From Prunella strophiata (taxonomy: Eukaryota; Chordata; Aves; Passeriformes; Prunellidae), in contig JAZBQD010000014.1 of assembly GCA_036583965.1 (NCBI GenBank), forward strand, positions 38,364,990-38,428,989: a stretch of DNA of 64,000 nt, read 5' to 3'. Below, in pieces: positions 10,561 to 24,115 of the stretch. Position numbers and translations under genes: made by a program. Within the stretch, counting starts at the first letter, position 1; every line of letters starts with the position of its first letter. The notes below the pieces were generated by a model that did no database searches, was not told where the DNA came from, and was given only the letters and a program-made list of their open reading frames with translations.

Positions 10561-13560
10561 CCTGGAGGCAATTCTTTGCTCCAGGCTGGCTCTGTTATGC
10601 ACGCTCCCATTATTTTCAGTGGAGTGGCAGCTAAAGAATACCAGGCAGCATGTCCCAAGACCACGTGAGGGTCATCACAGCACTAGAGTGGTTAAGTATT
10701 CATTTATAGCCTCCTTAGAACATAAGTATTCCCAGACCAGACATATAACATTTTTAGCAGGATACTGTATTCCTCTCCACAGATAATTCTCTTCACTTTT
10801 AAATATCTTAGACTGCATTTTCAGACAGGATCAAATTATCCTGTAAAACTGTAAGGATGTGAATACAATTACATCCACCTCTTTGAACACCCACAGAAAC
10901 ACACATTCACATATTTTTTCTTGTGTAAGTGGGATGATATTTGCAAATAAGATGCTAATCAACATTGAGTGGGTCTGCTCTCTCCTTGTCATAGAGGGAC
11001 CCAAGGCAGGTGTTGCTGCTGTGTCAGGTACCTCAGCCAACTGCCTGAAGATACCAGGAGTTTAGTTTTCAAATTACATAAAAATAACTTACATATAGAG
11101 TGCTGTGAGTCTGGATTCTTGCAGAACAAGCACTTAGGTGGAACACCTTTGTAGGCTGCTGTGCAGAGGAGATAGGAGAGCTAGCTGTGGCTTTTATCAA
11201 TCAGGAATTTTCCTCCTAGATATTTCACCCCTATGGGATACAGCGTGTTCATCCAGAGGGTGTACAATTGCTGGGGGAAAATTCCTTGGTACCCACTGCC
11301 ATTTAAAGAAAAAAGGCTGTCCTTGGATTTGGAAATGAATATGTGTGCAGATCATCCTGCTGGAGCACCAAGGAACCAAAGCTGCAGCATGTGCAACCCA
11401 ATTCCTCTTGGCAATGAGCCTGACAGATTTTTGTAGCTCGAGAAGCCCATACATTCAGATATGATATTTTAGGAGTCAGTCTTTCCTCAGAGCTGTGCTG
11501 ACATTAACCTCTTGCCTACAGACGGCTCACCCAATCTCGCAGCTGAATTTAGACCAGTGGCTTGCTCACTGACATACTTGTCTCTATATTAACACTAGGA
11601 ACCTGCCTGTACAAAAATAGGCCTGCTTCTGTGTGACAGCCCACTCCATTAAAGTGATCCACAAAAGATACCTTACCAAGGAAGATTTGGTCAAAGTGGA
11701 TATGAGAGAGACAGACCTCTTTGCTTCAGCTGAACTTTTCAACCTCTGATAGAGCCTCTTTTCAATCTCTGATCTGATGGAGCTAGGTCTTCCTTAGAGC
11801 ATGCCTATCTCTTTAAATCCCAAATTTCACAGATGAAATCCAGCAGAAGTTCATTGGCATCAGGTTCCAGGCATAAGTTATGAAGACTTCTTTGCAAACT
11901 CTTGTGCAGCTTGACCAAAACCCTTCACTTGTGCAGTCCTGTCTGCAATTACAGAGCTCTTCATTCCTGTGGGCAAAAGGTGGCAGAGGTCCCAGGTCAT
12001 GTAGGGCTGGAAGGGATGTCCTGACACCCCACAGGTTCAGCTGTGCACTAAGCTCCCTGCAGAAGAAACATTGCTGGCCTAGGCCAAATGGAAGTGGGGC
12101 ACTAAAGTCTGTGGCTGAATGGCAGAAAAGGATGGTAAAAGACAAAGCAGTAATGCAAAAAACTGGTTACTTTGGCTAAAGGTATGCTTGTCTGACACCA
12201 ATGGTGCTTTTTCTCTGGATTAGACAGTAGGTAAAGGATGGGATTACAGCCTAGATAAAACAGAAACATCCCAACTTGCATGTCAAGCCTGCAAAAAGGA
12301 GGGCTCTTTGAGTGCCTGCTACACTATGATGCCTCACTTTGGGAAAAACATCAAGGCCATATTCTGGTGGCAAACCCTCTTCTGGTCTTCTTGCATGGTC
12401 TCTCTAAACTACCATTTCACTTAATGTCTTCATCTGCCCATTTTATATTTGTTTGACTGGATATAGTGAAGAGCAGAGACAGGCAGAAGATAAATTGCAA
12501 AGACTGAACAAGACACCTCTTCTGGTGCTCAGTTTCCTCAGATAACTCTGCTGAATCATTTGCTCAGGAGCTTTTCAAAGCAACATAGACTGACTCAAAA
12601 TAAATTAGACCTCATAAGCCCTTTTGCCCTTTGTATCTCTGCAAAGCTTTCACATGTTACTCATTTGATTTTTCTGCTTTCAGTTTCAGTGTAATTTATA
12701 ATCACAAGGAAGATACAAATGGGTTCACAGTGGTCAGCAGGGTAATTAAAGGCTGGTGAGACCTGCACTCTGCTGTGCAACCGTGTATTCAGAACTTCCT
12801 GTTAAGAGGCAGAGCACACAACATCTCCTGTGTCATCTAAGGCAGAAGAGTGAGCTTAAAGTCAGAAAAATCCATCTGACTGTGGCAGAGCATGCACTCA
12901 CAATGGTATTTTTATAGCAGGGATGCCTAAAATTTTCATGAAAGCTTTACTTCCAAATTGCCTCCCCACCTGGAAAAGTTGCTAGGGAGATAAACATCCT
13001 ATAGTTTGGGATTTTGTTAATTTACTTTTGAAGCTGGATATATTCAGGTACCTCTTTTTGTTCCCCCTACAAGAAATGTGAGTAACATGTCTTCTTGTTG
13101 AGTTTAATTTTGAGCACAGAGCAATTGCCACAGGATGTCAATGTTAAAAGTACTTTGATGAAACTGAAGAAGGAAGTTCATCAAGGTCACAATAAACTCA
13201 ACAAGACTGGCTGAAGCTACTGGTGACAGAGAGGTGATGACAGGGAAGGCTGTGGAGGAGTGAGAATTATATGACAGAAGAAATACTAGATGAAGAGAAC
13301 ACACCTGAATTAGAGGCCTTTTGATTCAATCTCAGGTGTAGTCAATATGGGTTTTTTGAATGATCTGGTCATGAGAACTCTGCCTATTTCAAACCATCAA
13401 ATGTGAGTTTCTTATAATTTTATATCAAAACTATGAGTGTTTCTTCATCAGCACACAAAATCACTATTGATTAGTTGCTTCACAGAAACTGAAAACATAT
13501 TTTGAGAAAAGATGGCTTCATCTTTTATTTTTCTGGGGTTCATACTTTTCATTAAAACAT
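10561..13560. other. Unique noncoding stretch
   Basis: Scattered frames of 60-110 codons (10831-11454, 11813-12179) overlap on opposite strands and are unassigned. A short run at about 11995-12020 weakly recalls a CR1 3' end but is too short to call. From 12180 to 13100 there is no open frame of 60 codons. Confidence 0.5.
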
Positions 13561-13601
13561 TGAATACCTTGCAAATAATGTGAGCTTGCTGATATTTTTG
13601 T

Positions 13602-13632
13602 CTTTTCTTACATATAACATATGTAAGAAAAG
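13602..13632. repeat. 14-bp perfect hairpin
   Basis: The arms 13602-13615 and 13619-13632 are perfectly complementary, with a 3-nt spacer. Part of the arm (CTTACATATAA type) appears a third time just downstream at about 13637-13646. The stem is AT-rich. Confidence 0.88.
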
Positions 13633-15028
13633 TACTCTTACATATAAAAAGAATTGCTACATAATTTATCTTTTCTTTTCACTCCTGTTTCCTAGAGCCT
13701 CCTTCCCAGATGGGTTGAAGAGTATGAAGCTTGGCCCAGCATCACTTCAAACCTTTCCTGAAGTGACCTGTCCTGTGGAGTGTTCTGAACTCAACTTCTT
13801 GACCAACTTTGTTTCTTCTTTTCCATTTATTGTATTACTTAGGTCTGACCAATGTTGTTTATGTTCACATTTTCACAGGGTTTAGTGCACAAAACATACT
13901 GTCCCTAATGCATTGTAAGTCTGTAAGCTGTGTTTTCCCTTCTACCTCTATGTTGAAGACATATAAACAAGCACACACTTGCACATGCACATACAGAGCC
14001 AAAATAATATAATCTTTAGTTATGGCTGTAGTGAATCAAACTTCTCAAAGCTGCCACTGTATTTTTTTTTCTAATCAAATATTAAACATCCTAATTTTGA
14101 AGAAGAGGGATCATATTTCAAACTTTGCCTTCTAGAACTGACTCAATAAATTTTATAAGCTGTAGGTTTTTTGAGAGAACAGACTCCAAAGATGGGTGTG
14201 AATTGCATTTGTGTTTTTGCTGGGTCTGTTTTTTCTGCCAAGTGCAGGTGTCCAGCATTCACTGTCTTGTTTTTATCTGCATTTTGTGCTCATTATCAAA
14301 ATACACCTTAGAGTCTTCCCAATTTTCTTTAAAGCTCCATCCCTTGGGTGCACCTGCCAACCCCTCCTCACCTCTAATTTATCTGTTTAAATTGATGTTC
14401 AGCTTGAAGTGCAAGTAAATAAATTCTGGGCACTGCTCCTATTTGGCATTGGAAAATCCCCATAGGGCAAACACACACTGGAAATCTCCCAGGTGCCACA
14501 AGCTGGGGTTTGCACAGGAGCAGCTCCAGAAGCTGGAGGTGCCCTGGGAAGAGAGGCCAGCAGGTGTCTTGGTGGCAGTGCCACCATGGGCCACCAATGG
14601 ACTGTGAGGATGGCAGCAGGGGTGTTACCAGAGCAGTTTGTGCCTTTTGGTGCTCAGCTCCCAGGGGCTCATCCACAATGTGCTGGGGTGCAGAGCCCCC
14701 AGCCATGCAGCACAAGTAGCATCTCCTTGCAAGGCTCCCCTCTGCCCTGTGGACATCCCCACTGCCAGGGAAAAGTGCCTTTGTAGCCCTTAGTGATGAG
14801 TTCTGCAGCCAGGGTCACACATGGGCACACTTCAGAGCCCCAAAACATCACAGGGCATCCCAGGGAGCCCTGGGACATTAGCTGTGTGCTTACTCTGCCT
14901 TGGAGTAACTGTGGATAATTTGCAAAATTCCCATAGAAGAGAAAGTCTTAAACTTGTCTGTTCAATGTAAGGGAGTATGTCAGAAAAACTTGAAATGATA
15001 TCAAATTGAAGTATTCCTTCTGAAAAGT
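13633..15028. other. Noncoding stretch with a GC-richer patch
   Basis: The GC-richer patch at 14440-14880 contains several overlapping chance frames. One of them (14586-14786, plus) starts at an ATG in a perfect Kozak context, GCCACCATGG, but its 66-residue product is proline-, glycine- and cysteine-rich and unassigned. An 8-bp inverted pair (TTGGTGGC/GCCACCAA) surrounds that ATG. The flanks are AT-rich. Confidence 0.4.
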
Positions 15029-15054
15029 ACACACACACACACACATATATATAT
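15029..15054. repeat. (AC)n(AT)n microsatellite
   Basis: About eight AC units run directly into about five AT units, a short compound dinucleotide repeat. Confidence 0.95.
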
Positions 15055-15600
15055 GCCTTTTAACCTTCCAATGAAATTTTTATATATTTAATAACTTGGA
15101 GATGGTTTATTAATGTGCAAGACTTTAAAAAGTCATTAAGGATAATTCCTGGTTAGTTCTGAGTGGAATAATTTATTTTATTTTCTATATTAAATGTTTC
15201 ATACATATTATAGCTGAACAACATTTTAAAGAAAAAATGCAAATAAGCCATTCTTATTTTGTAAGTCAAATTTTCACAGAATTTTCATGTTGTCTCTATG
15301 TATTGAAAAATGCTATGCTATGTAAAGCAGGTTGTTTTATTCCATGTAAAACAGCAGCTGATTATAATAATTTTTAAATAACTGAAGTCAGCAGTAAATT
15401 ATTCAAATATTTAGACTTAGTTATTACATTATAATAGAATATTGAATTATGCAGTAGTAATTCTGATATCAATAAATAATATAGAAATAGCAATACAAAG
15501 TCTTACAATTGGCTGGAATATGAGAAGCCACAACAACATACAAATAGTTTGAACTTAAATTTATTTTTTTTCTTTAAATATATTTTTAAATTTAAAAACC
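15055..15600. other. Very AT-rich noncoding block
   Basis: The block is dominated by A/T with many TTTAAA, ATTTAA and TAAT words. It contains an octamer ATGCAAAT at 15237-15244 and an A/T low-complexity run at 15558-15598. No gene or interspersed repeat was recognised. Confidence 0.6.
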
Positions 15601-17215
15601 AAATGCTTCCATGGAATATCTTTCAAGATTGGTATGATTTTGTGAATAAAACAATAAACAATGTTTTTGTCAAAAGGGCTTTTTCCCAGAGAGCAGCAAT
15701 ATTGGCAGAACCAGTCAGTCAAGTTTCCCCTGAGGTGCCCAGGAGGGCTGGAGCACCACCAGGCTCAGCTGGTGGTCCTGCCCAGTGGAAGCTGCCAAGA
15801 AGCAGTCCCATTACTCATCACACCCCATTACAACCCACACATGCCTCACAGTGCACAGAAATGCCCCCTGAGGCAGGACCTTCTTTTGTAAAGATGGTTA
15901 CAGGCAATGGGTGTGCAGTCCAGAACCTGTCAGAATATCATAAACAGATATTTGTGGGTTTCAACTACAATAAAAGTAAGACATAACATAGGGGTGTTAA
16001 AAGCTGACATGGGTCAGTCATCCCCCTCTGCCAGAGAGAGGTAAAACTGAGCCATTTACCAGTGTGTGCATCAAAGTCAAGGAATTTATTTCAGGTGGGT
16101 TTCCAGCTGTGCTGAGTGCCTGGCACTGACACTGCACCACCACACACCACGGTGCCCAGTGACCCATTGTGGGCTTGTACTGGCCAGGCAGATGCACACC
16201 CTGGAGCTCATGAACCATGGGCCCTACTTACCATTCATCCTTCAGTGCCCACCTTCAGAAGAGCTGCAGGGAGTGGAGCAGCCCAAACCCAAGAGGTCAG
16301 GTCCCTGAGATCCAAGCTCCTCAGCTGTGGGATGTTGCTGCCATGGCCGCGCTTGCGCTCCTCGCTGTTGGAAGCCCCAACATCTGCCAGACTTTAGACA
16401 GCTCCCATGGCAAACACTGACAGTGTGCTTTGGCTCCAGCCCTGCTGGCACACTCACAGTCCTCCTTCCAAAACAGACCCTAGAGATGGCAGGCACAAGC
16501 TGGAGATAGCCACAGGTTATTTTTAATACAAGGATCAGATCAGCCTGAGTTCTGGACACAGGAGGTGAACTGAGAGCATCCTCCTCCCATCCTGGGCCTT
16601 GTGTGAACTGCAGCTCAGCAAAGACAACCCCCAGGAACATGACTGAGAGGGTGCACCAGTGACTGATAAAGATGCACATTTCCTGCCCAGTATGAACAGC
16701 TTTTAAAGTGTTTTTGCTAGCTTGAGAACACAGGCACTGAGCATACTGGGTTAGAGAACTCTGCTGAGCAGCACAATATCAGCACAGGATTTATTTCACA
16801 TTTCTGTCTCCAATACACTCACACTGTGCATTGTTAATACTCCTTTCCACAGACAATTCATACTTATCAGTAGATAAAAGCTCTTCCTAACTTCTACCAT
16901 TCTAAAGCTATTAGTTTTCATTAATAATTCAGTTCACTCGGAAAAAAAAGTATATTGTCCTCACCTCTTATTTCTTGAAATCACAGGACCATAGAGCTAA
17001 TATTCTGGACTTGTTATATTTCTAACTTTCTATATTTCTAACTTCACTGAGAAAGTGAAGTCTGTAGGTCTCATTTCTATCACAGAACTTTTTCTAATTC
17101 TGAAGAACTGTGGAATAACAGCCTGGCAATGTCAAATCTCTTACAAAAGCATATGTCCAGCAAGACAGACATTTAATCTTGGTCATTTAATCTCTGCAGC
17201 ATCCACAGCATAAAA
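15601..17215. other. Noncoding stretch, GC-richer middle
   Basis: Frames at 15549-15986 and 16018-16679 overlap in both orientations and are unassigned. A short CpG-bearing patch lies at about 16345-16365. A small hairpin (8-bp arms, 17041-17048 and 17054-17061) follows two copies of a TATATTTCTAACTT-like word. Confidence 0.5.
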
Positions 17216-20100
17216 GTAGTGTCAGAGAAGATGTGCTATATGGTCCTCACCTCGATGAGCTGTGCAATGGCTGTCCATCACAAGTGGAAACCTGTTCTCA
17301 GGCCTGTTTGGACAGCTCTCCTCCTGGACATCCTCCCAGACATCTCTCCCAGAAGTGCCAACCCAGCAGTGAGGAGCAGGGCAGTAGCATCTGCAGCTCT
17401 CCTGGCTCCCCTGGCTCCTACCTCCCAACATCAGTGGGAGAAGGGGGCAGCAGAGAGAGCTACTATAATTGGACCCTTAGAAATAAAACCATTTTGAAAG
17501 CATTGGTAGCTAATAGGGATCAGGAGAGGCACATTTATTTAGCAGGCAGAATATTAGCAGTCCACCCAAGGCAGCCAACACTTCCAGTCTCGTGGACATT
17601 TGTAGCCAGGCTGTAATTTTCTTTTCTATTGCAGTCAGTGGTGAAGGAAAACACAAAACACAACTATTCCTCTGCAAGTGATGTGCTCAATTCTCATTGG
17701 AATGGGAAGAATAATGTGCAACCTGTGGCCATTCATGACTGCAGGAGTCTAATTAACCCCAGTGATTAACTGGCTTGCTTTGACACCTAGGCTGTTCTTT
17801 GCTGCAGTCATCCAGCATAACATGTAAAATTTTTAAGGTCTGCTTAGAAATGCTCTCTTTTTGCTACAATCAAAAGAGGAAGGATGCTTTCTGACACTTT
17901 GCCAAGCAAAAGAGTTTTCAGAGACTTTCATCTGCAGCACTGGAAATGCCAGATCTCTCCATTCCCCTCCCAGCTGCATTAACTGTCCATTTCTTCTCAA
18001 TTAGGGGGAAGGAATCAGTTGGCATTGTCTGTTCCCTGTGCAATGGACTGAGAAATATCACATTATTTATTCTGTACAAGCTGAATGAGGCTGGAAAGAT
18101 TCATTTCTTCTCAGTCTGCTTTGACAATGCAATTTGTTACATGGCATTTAATTCTACAAGCCAGAATGAAGCTAGGAAAATGCAGCTATCAGAAACTGTC
18201 TGCAAGAGAGCTCAGTGCCCGAGAAGGACTCGGTGTCCTGGAGCCCTGTGGGGCCTGGGCTGGCCCTGTGCACAGCCCCAGGGATGAGTGGATGAGCCAG
18301 CAAGCCTGGGACAATGGGGTGTGTGCTGCACAAACCCTTGTTTTGTGAGTGGACATGCCTTACTCCTATATGAAAGTGTTATGGGTCCTTCTGTGGCTGT
18401 TGCTTACACCAGTTAGCAGAGATTTGAGTGGTGCAGACACGTACACACCAAGTGTGCACTGAATTCAGTGACAGCCTGTACCTCCATCAGTCCAAAGCAA
18501 TCCATCAATGGGTGAAGCAACACACAAAAGGTCTGGAGACCTGCCTAATGTTAGGGCCTTGCCCTCAGGCAGGTTCATTTTCATACTTGTCAGCTTGTCT
18601 CTATATTCTGCATCAACTGTAGGAGGTATGGGGCAGGATTATGCCTGGGAAGGGTCTGTACAGTTTCTGGAACACTCTTCTCCTCTCCCCAGTCTGTTGT
18701 CCTTCCACCATGAATAATGAAAGTAGTGCTTTCTATATTTTAGGTGCAGGAGAGCAGAAAACTTGGTCATTTTTTTTCTCTGACTTTGCTTGCCCAATCT
18801 ATTTTTATGGTACAGAATTCATGTGGAAAAGTCAAGTTCGTGACAGGGAACTGCCCTTTACATAACCTTACTTTAATAATTTCCTAATTCCTACATGTTT
18901 TACTGCAATATATTCAACAAAACTGTTTTATCTCTTGTTCTTTCTCTATACTTGGATTTCCTGTTTGCTAGTGCAGTTGGAGTTCATCCATGCTAAATGC
19001 TTTGGGCCAAATTTTGTGTGGATTTACCCGGCAAAACACAAGTCACTTTCAAATGGTGCAGCATACACTTCACTGTCTCTCTTAAAATTTGCTCTATTTA
19101 GGCAATATTGCTAGGTATACTCAAAGAGATTGGCAGTAGTTACTGGGATCAGACACAGGTCAAGCAAGCACCAAATTCTGTATACTGCTTTTGCTTTTCC
19201 TTTGGTTTTTTTTTCCATTAAAAAAATCTTCTTACTGAAAAGAAGAACCTGTGCAGGATGCTGGTACATCACCTGGACATCCCTGAAGGCTCCAATCAAC
19301 CTCTGCATAAAACATCACTGACACATGCTCATCTGACTTTGCACTTACAAAATTGCTTCCTACTTTTCCAGACCATTTCTCCCATTTGTCATGCTCATAA
19401 TAAAGTCCAAGGCTTGCCTTCAAATTGCTTGCAGCTCCTCCTGGCCCTGCACCAGCTATATATGTAACCTTCACCCTTTTGCAGCCTCTCAAACACTGTA
19501 GAAAATACTGATGTGCCCTGGACCATGGACAGACCTCTGGGCCCTCATGTGATCTCCTTTTCTGGACTGACATGAAACCTTTGCCAACTATTTCTTGAGA
19601 ATGGATTTTCAAAAATTCGAGCAGCAACCTTCCAGTTTCTCCAAGAACATGTTACTATAGTCTGCTTTTAAAAATACCAGGGCAAACACAGAGTCAACCC
19701 CCTACTGCACTCATGCTATCAGACATCTTTTGCATAGGTAGTTTGTTTCTCCTTTTCCTCTACAAGGCAAATCTAGGCTGGTAATCTACAGTTTGTGCAG
19801 ATTTTCTTTTCCCTTTAAGTGTATAGAATAATTTTTCTGCTTTCCAGTTTCAGCAACCAATTCTGTCCACAATTTTTCAGCAACAACATTTATTCCTCTG
19901 AAACAACCCTGTGCTTTGCCATGTCAGGTTTGACAGAAAGTGGTGTAAGAAATTCCTGCCTCCTACCACCACTGCTCCTAATGCCTTCCTTATCTCTCTC
20001 CATCCTGTCTCTTCATCACTTTTCCTAATCCTGAAACCAACCCTTGGCCCAGTCCCCATCTGTGTAAGTAAAATTGTACTGTGATTTTGTCAGTTAGAAA
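17216..20100. other. Unique noncoding stretch
   Basis: Frames of 60-131 codons are scattered on both strands without recognisable domains. A pyrimidine-rich run lies at about 19951-20033. No interspersed repeat was recognised. Confidence 0.5.
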
Positions 20101-22440
20101 AGAATGTGCTCCCTCTTCATCTTTGAAGGATTATTTTAGCCCAAGATACATCATCAGTCCAGTTTGTAGATCATACCTAAGGGAGGGCTGGACAGGGGGC
20201 AGAGGTGAGGATGGGTATGCAAGAGATTCTTCCACTGGGCATCTTCAAAGCCACGCTAAGGTGCTGTAGAAATGCAGGCTCCTCCAAGCACTCTGAGGGC
20301 CTGGAGGTGAACATTGTCAGGACAACACAGTCTCAAAGAAGCTAATTACACTAATCTTTTTAAATCCAAGTGCTTCCTCTTTTTTCTGATGGTTTTATTT
20401 GTCCTCAAATCATGATTAGTGAAGACTGCAGGATATTTTAATTATTTGCTTCATACTTGGTCCATTCTGCTGCAGACTATCTGCTTGTTGGGTGATGAAC
20501 CCAATTTTCTCCTAACTGCCCTCTTGCTACTGGACAGGTTACAGACTGTTTTGTTATTAACTTCTATTTCTCTTCAAGCTGAATTTTGGGACTTAATGTT
20601 TCTTCTTGTTCCTTGTCTTAATCCTTTTTAACCTGACTGAGTTTCTCCTTTCTGTCCAACTTCCCTGTCAAATATCCCCAGGGAAGCTCTGAAGGGGACC
20701 CAGGAAAAGTAGTGGACAACATTCTCTACATAATACTTCAACAGATTAGGGTCAGAGTGCTGTCCTGGCTGCCCTGAATAAATGAACTTGGTGTACCCCT
20801 CTGCTGACCTGCTGAAGGACTGCAAAGGAGCCCAAATCAACCAGTGAACCTATCCTCAAGTTTGCAACCCTATGGGTAATTAGAGCTAAAAGCATTTTTA
20901 TTAGGAAGAGTGGGCTGTCTTTTACATGAAAAGTAGGATTTGGTGCTGGGAGGGAAGCATGTCAAGGAGAGAAAGGAGCTGTGTTTTCCTGCAGTCCTGG
21001 TCCCCTGTCCAGAAGAGAACCCAGATATCTAGCAAAGGTTGGCAGCTGGGAGGACAAGCACTGGGCCACGATAGCCTGTGTGTGAGGCCATTAAAAAGCA
21101 ACTGTGTGGGGAAAGATAAACCTGCAATACTGCCAGGTTAAGTGAGACCTGTGGCATGATGAATTTCCTGACCACCGTATTTATAAATTATTTTAAAGCT
21201 GCCTGTGATGTGACAGCTTTGCTCTCTTTTCTGGTGTAGTGAGCCATTACTGATGAGAATATGGATAACCAGCTTTTCTCTTTCTTGCCCTTTCTGCCTT
21301 TTTAGAACCAGTGAAAACGTACTGAAGGTCTTGTGACATCGAGGCATTGTGCTGGTCCCTCTTTGGTGCAAACTGCAGTGGTGTGAGCTGGTGTGGAATG
21401 TGCTGCCTCAGTTTACAGCAGCTGCCAGCCCTGCACTCTGCAGTGTCGGGGATGGCACATCTCCCACCGCGGGGGACAGGAGCGAGCGTGCCCGCGGGGA
21501 GCCCTGGTCCAGCACAGGTGGCAGGGAGCCAGTAACCCTGGCAGATACACACTGCTTCCAGCAGCCATGCTGGAGAGTCTCCATGTGCCAGACCCAACAG
21601 AGCCTGGCCTGGTTGTTTTCTGAGGTGCAGAACCCCCACTGCACTGCGCTGTGCCCGGGCTGATAACTCTCCCCGGGACTGATGTGCAGAAGACAGCAAT
21701 AACTATCTTGGAACACACAGAGCCAAGGCACAGTGACAATGAATTTGATCTTCCTTCCAGACCTGAGCTGACTCCATGCAGAACCAGTTTGCAGAGCACA
21801 GTGGAATTACTGTGCAGAGATACATCCACTGGCACTGCGAAGAGCTGCTTTAAGTCAGCTGAGTGTAATAATCTGGGCTAACATGCTTCCAGATAAGTAA
21901 AATACCAAATTGATCAGGCAAATATCCACACTGCTGGATCTATATTCAGTGTAGACAGCTCATCCATAGTAGATTGTAGTCTGATTTCTGAGAAATCTGA
22001 ATTAACTGGACCTTAAAAAAGCCAAAAACTCAGCAAAATAAAACGTTCCCTAAGGTATTTGTTCTTGTGAAAAACACAAATACTAGTTTGCTCATTTTAG
22101 CTGCATTTTGCTTGCAAGATAATCTCTTGCTCCTTAAGTCAGAATGCAATTTTAAAACGGGGATAAATAATGCATATTTTACATTGATGGAACATATTCC
22201 ATTGGGAATCTCAAAATATTTTGCGAACACCAAAGGATTAATCTTTCCAATAGACCTCAGGAAGGAGATAATTATAAAATCATAGGTATTTTATAGATGG
22301 CAAACCAGAGGAACCAGTTTTGTTCTAGGACCCACAGGACAATCTGCACAAAGCTGAAAATGTACACAAGGCTCCTCAGATTTCTAGCATTTTCTGCCTT
22401 GCTTCAGGTTGATACACTGCTTCTCTGACATATTTACATT
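20101..22440. other. Noncoding stretch with a small CpG cluster
   Basis: Seven CpG dinucleotides fall in about 55 nt at 21446-21500, standing out against the CpG-poor background. Around it, several frames up to 150 codons overlap on opposite strands (21247-21881), as expected where stops are few. No domain was recognised, and no promoter can be supported from one short cluster. Confidence 0.45.
21446..21500. other. Short CpG cluster
   Basis: Seven CpG dinucleotides, including two CCGCGG-like or CCCGCGGG-like sites, lie in about 55 nt. It is far shorter than a CpG island. Confidence 0.7.
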
Positions 22441-22690
22441 GCCATATAATACTTGTTTTTTCCAGATGATAAAGAGCTAATTCTCATTTAAACAAACTGC
22501 TTTTCCTATAAATCAGGAAGCAGGCAGCATTTCCTCCAGCTGTCAGTTCAGCAATTACACCATTTGGAAAAGGTATCCAGTGATTTGTGATAGTGTAATC
22601 CCTTTGGAGTGTAAAAGCAGCTCCAGATTCAGGCTCGATTAGAAATGCCCAGTTGACTGCCAGGGACACATTTCAAACAGGCTTATGCTG
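22441..22690. other. Possible conserved noncoding element
   Basis: The block is repeat-free, has no credible ORF and is mixed in composition, with ATTA/TAAT and CAGCTG words. It reads like complex unique sequence and not neutral AT-rich filler. The call is an impression only. Confidence 0.2.
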
Positions 22691-24115
22691 GATTGCTGCT
22701 ATAGTTGTATATGTGAATCAAACAGTCAAACATACAAATTACCCAATCTGCATTTACAAAACTAAACTGTGTAGCTCTAAACCCATTTTCTGGACTAAAG
22801 AGTGCTACATGTCAAGTACATAACCAGAAAAACAGCTCCTCATGTGCCCTCAGAACAGTGAACAATATTAATCCATGGAGCTCATCTGTATTTGCAGACT
22901 GTCAGCTCTAAACTCAGGGTATTATTGTACCAGCAGCACACTTCAAACGTTTTGAAACTTACAGACATGAAGTGTTTTGCATACCCACAACATAAACTCA
23001 TTCAGAGGACAAAACTGGTATTTAAAACCTGTGCCAGGGCACCTCAAAGTCTCTCCACTGACTTGAAATCAGTCTTTGAACTACAGGGATTTTTTTCCAC
23101 CCTTGTTTAACATGAGACAAAGCCCAACCAGACCGAGGAAGTGACAACAGAAGAATCTCCTTGTGTTATCACTCAAAATCATATTTGTTATACAGTCATT
23201 TTCTTCTTAGAGGGAGAAAGCTGAGAGGTATTTTTAAGACTGAAATCAAAATTGTTGCACATGTGAGCAGCTGAGAAATGAAGCAGATTCCTTGTCAGAC
23301 AATTGGCCTGGGGACACTGAACCTGATGAGTGCGATTTCTCTCCTGAGTTGAACTCTGCTTTCCCAGGTGCTCTCCAGCAGAAAATCACACCAGGTGCCT
23401 TCCAAAAATCTGTGTGCAGCTGATGTAAAACCCTCTGGCCAGACACCAAAGAACGCAGCTTGCTGAAAATAAACCGATTATAAGCTGCTGCTCTATCCTG
23501 GCAGGCAGATACACAAGATACCTCTCTGCAGAGCCATAAAATTGATTGGACGTGTTTGGAAAGCTGGAGCAAGAGGACAGCAAACTTCACCAAAATCTCA
23601 CTGAAAGAACATGAGGGAGAGATGGATACAGAAATATGAATACAAAAAAAAAAAAAAAATGCAAATTAGAAATAAGTGTTTATTCATTTTACTTGTGCAG
23701 ACATTACCTTTCTACCTCCATTAGAGGGATTAGTGTGACTATGGAACACAGGAGAAAGGAATGCTGGATGTCTGGGTCACATGTGAAGTGTGGCTCTGTG
23801 CTGTCCAGCAGTGATGCTGCCAAGGACCCTGAGCAGACTGTGCCAGTACCAAAGCTCATCTTGATGCCCAGTGTGTGCCCTTGTGCACAGGAAAGCAGCT
23901 GATTTCAAATAACTCCATGGCAGTGCACAGATACCCACAGGCCCTTTGGCTGTGCAACAGCTGCTGCTGCCTGTGCTCTCGGATGACCAGGAAGGGCTGT
24001 GATCCCAGGGTCCCAATAGCTATTTTGTGGTGACAAGAAATGCCTTCTAAAAGCAGGGCAGCTCTGCAGATCCTATAGCAAACTCAGTGGGGAAAAAAAA
24101 AGGAAAGATTTTGTT
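22691..24115. other. Unique noncoding stretch
   Basis: Unassigned frames at 22892-23110 (plus), 23246-23593 (minus) and 23636-24016 (both strands). An A16 run sits at 23644-23659 with no AATAAA close upstream. Confidence 0.5.
23644..23659. repeat. A16 homopolymer
   Basis: A run of sixteen A. No polyadenylation signal is visible in the preceding 40 nt, so it is not called a retrocopy tail. Confidence 0.9.

Noticed and set aside
11990..12025. Possible CR1 3' end ('agggctggaagggatgtcct')
   Set aside because: The match is only about 20 nt with no flanking CR1 blocks, too short to separate from chance.
21247..21881. Cluster of long overlapping frames around a CpG patch as a possible gene
   Set aside because: At least seven mutually overlapping frames on both strands, with no domain and no promoter-scale CpG island.
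23644..23659. A16 run as a retrocopy tail
   Set aside because: No polyadenylation signal upstream and no flanking direct repeat seen.
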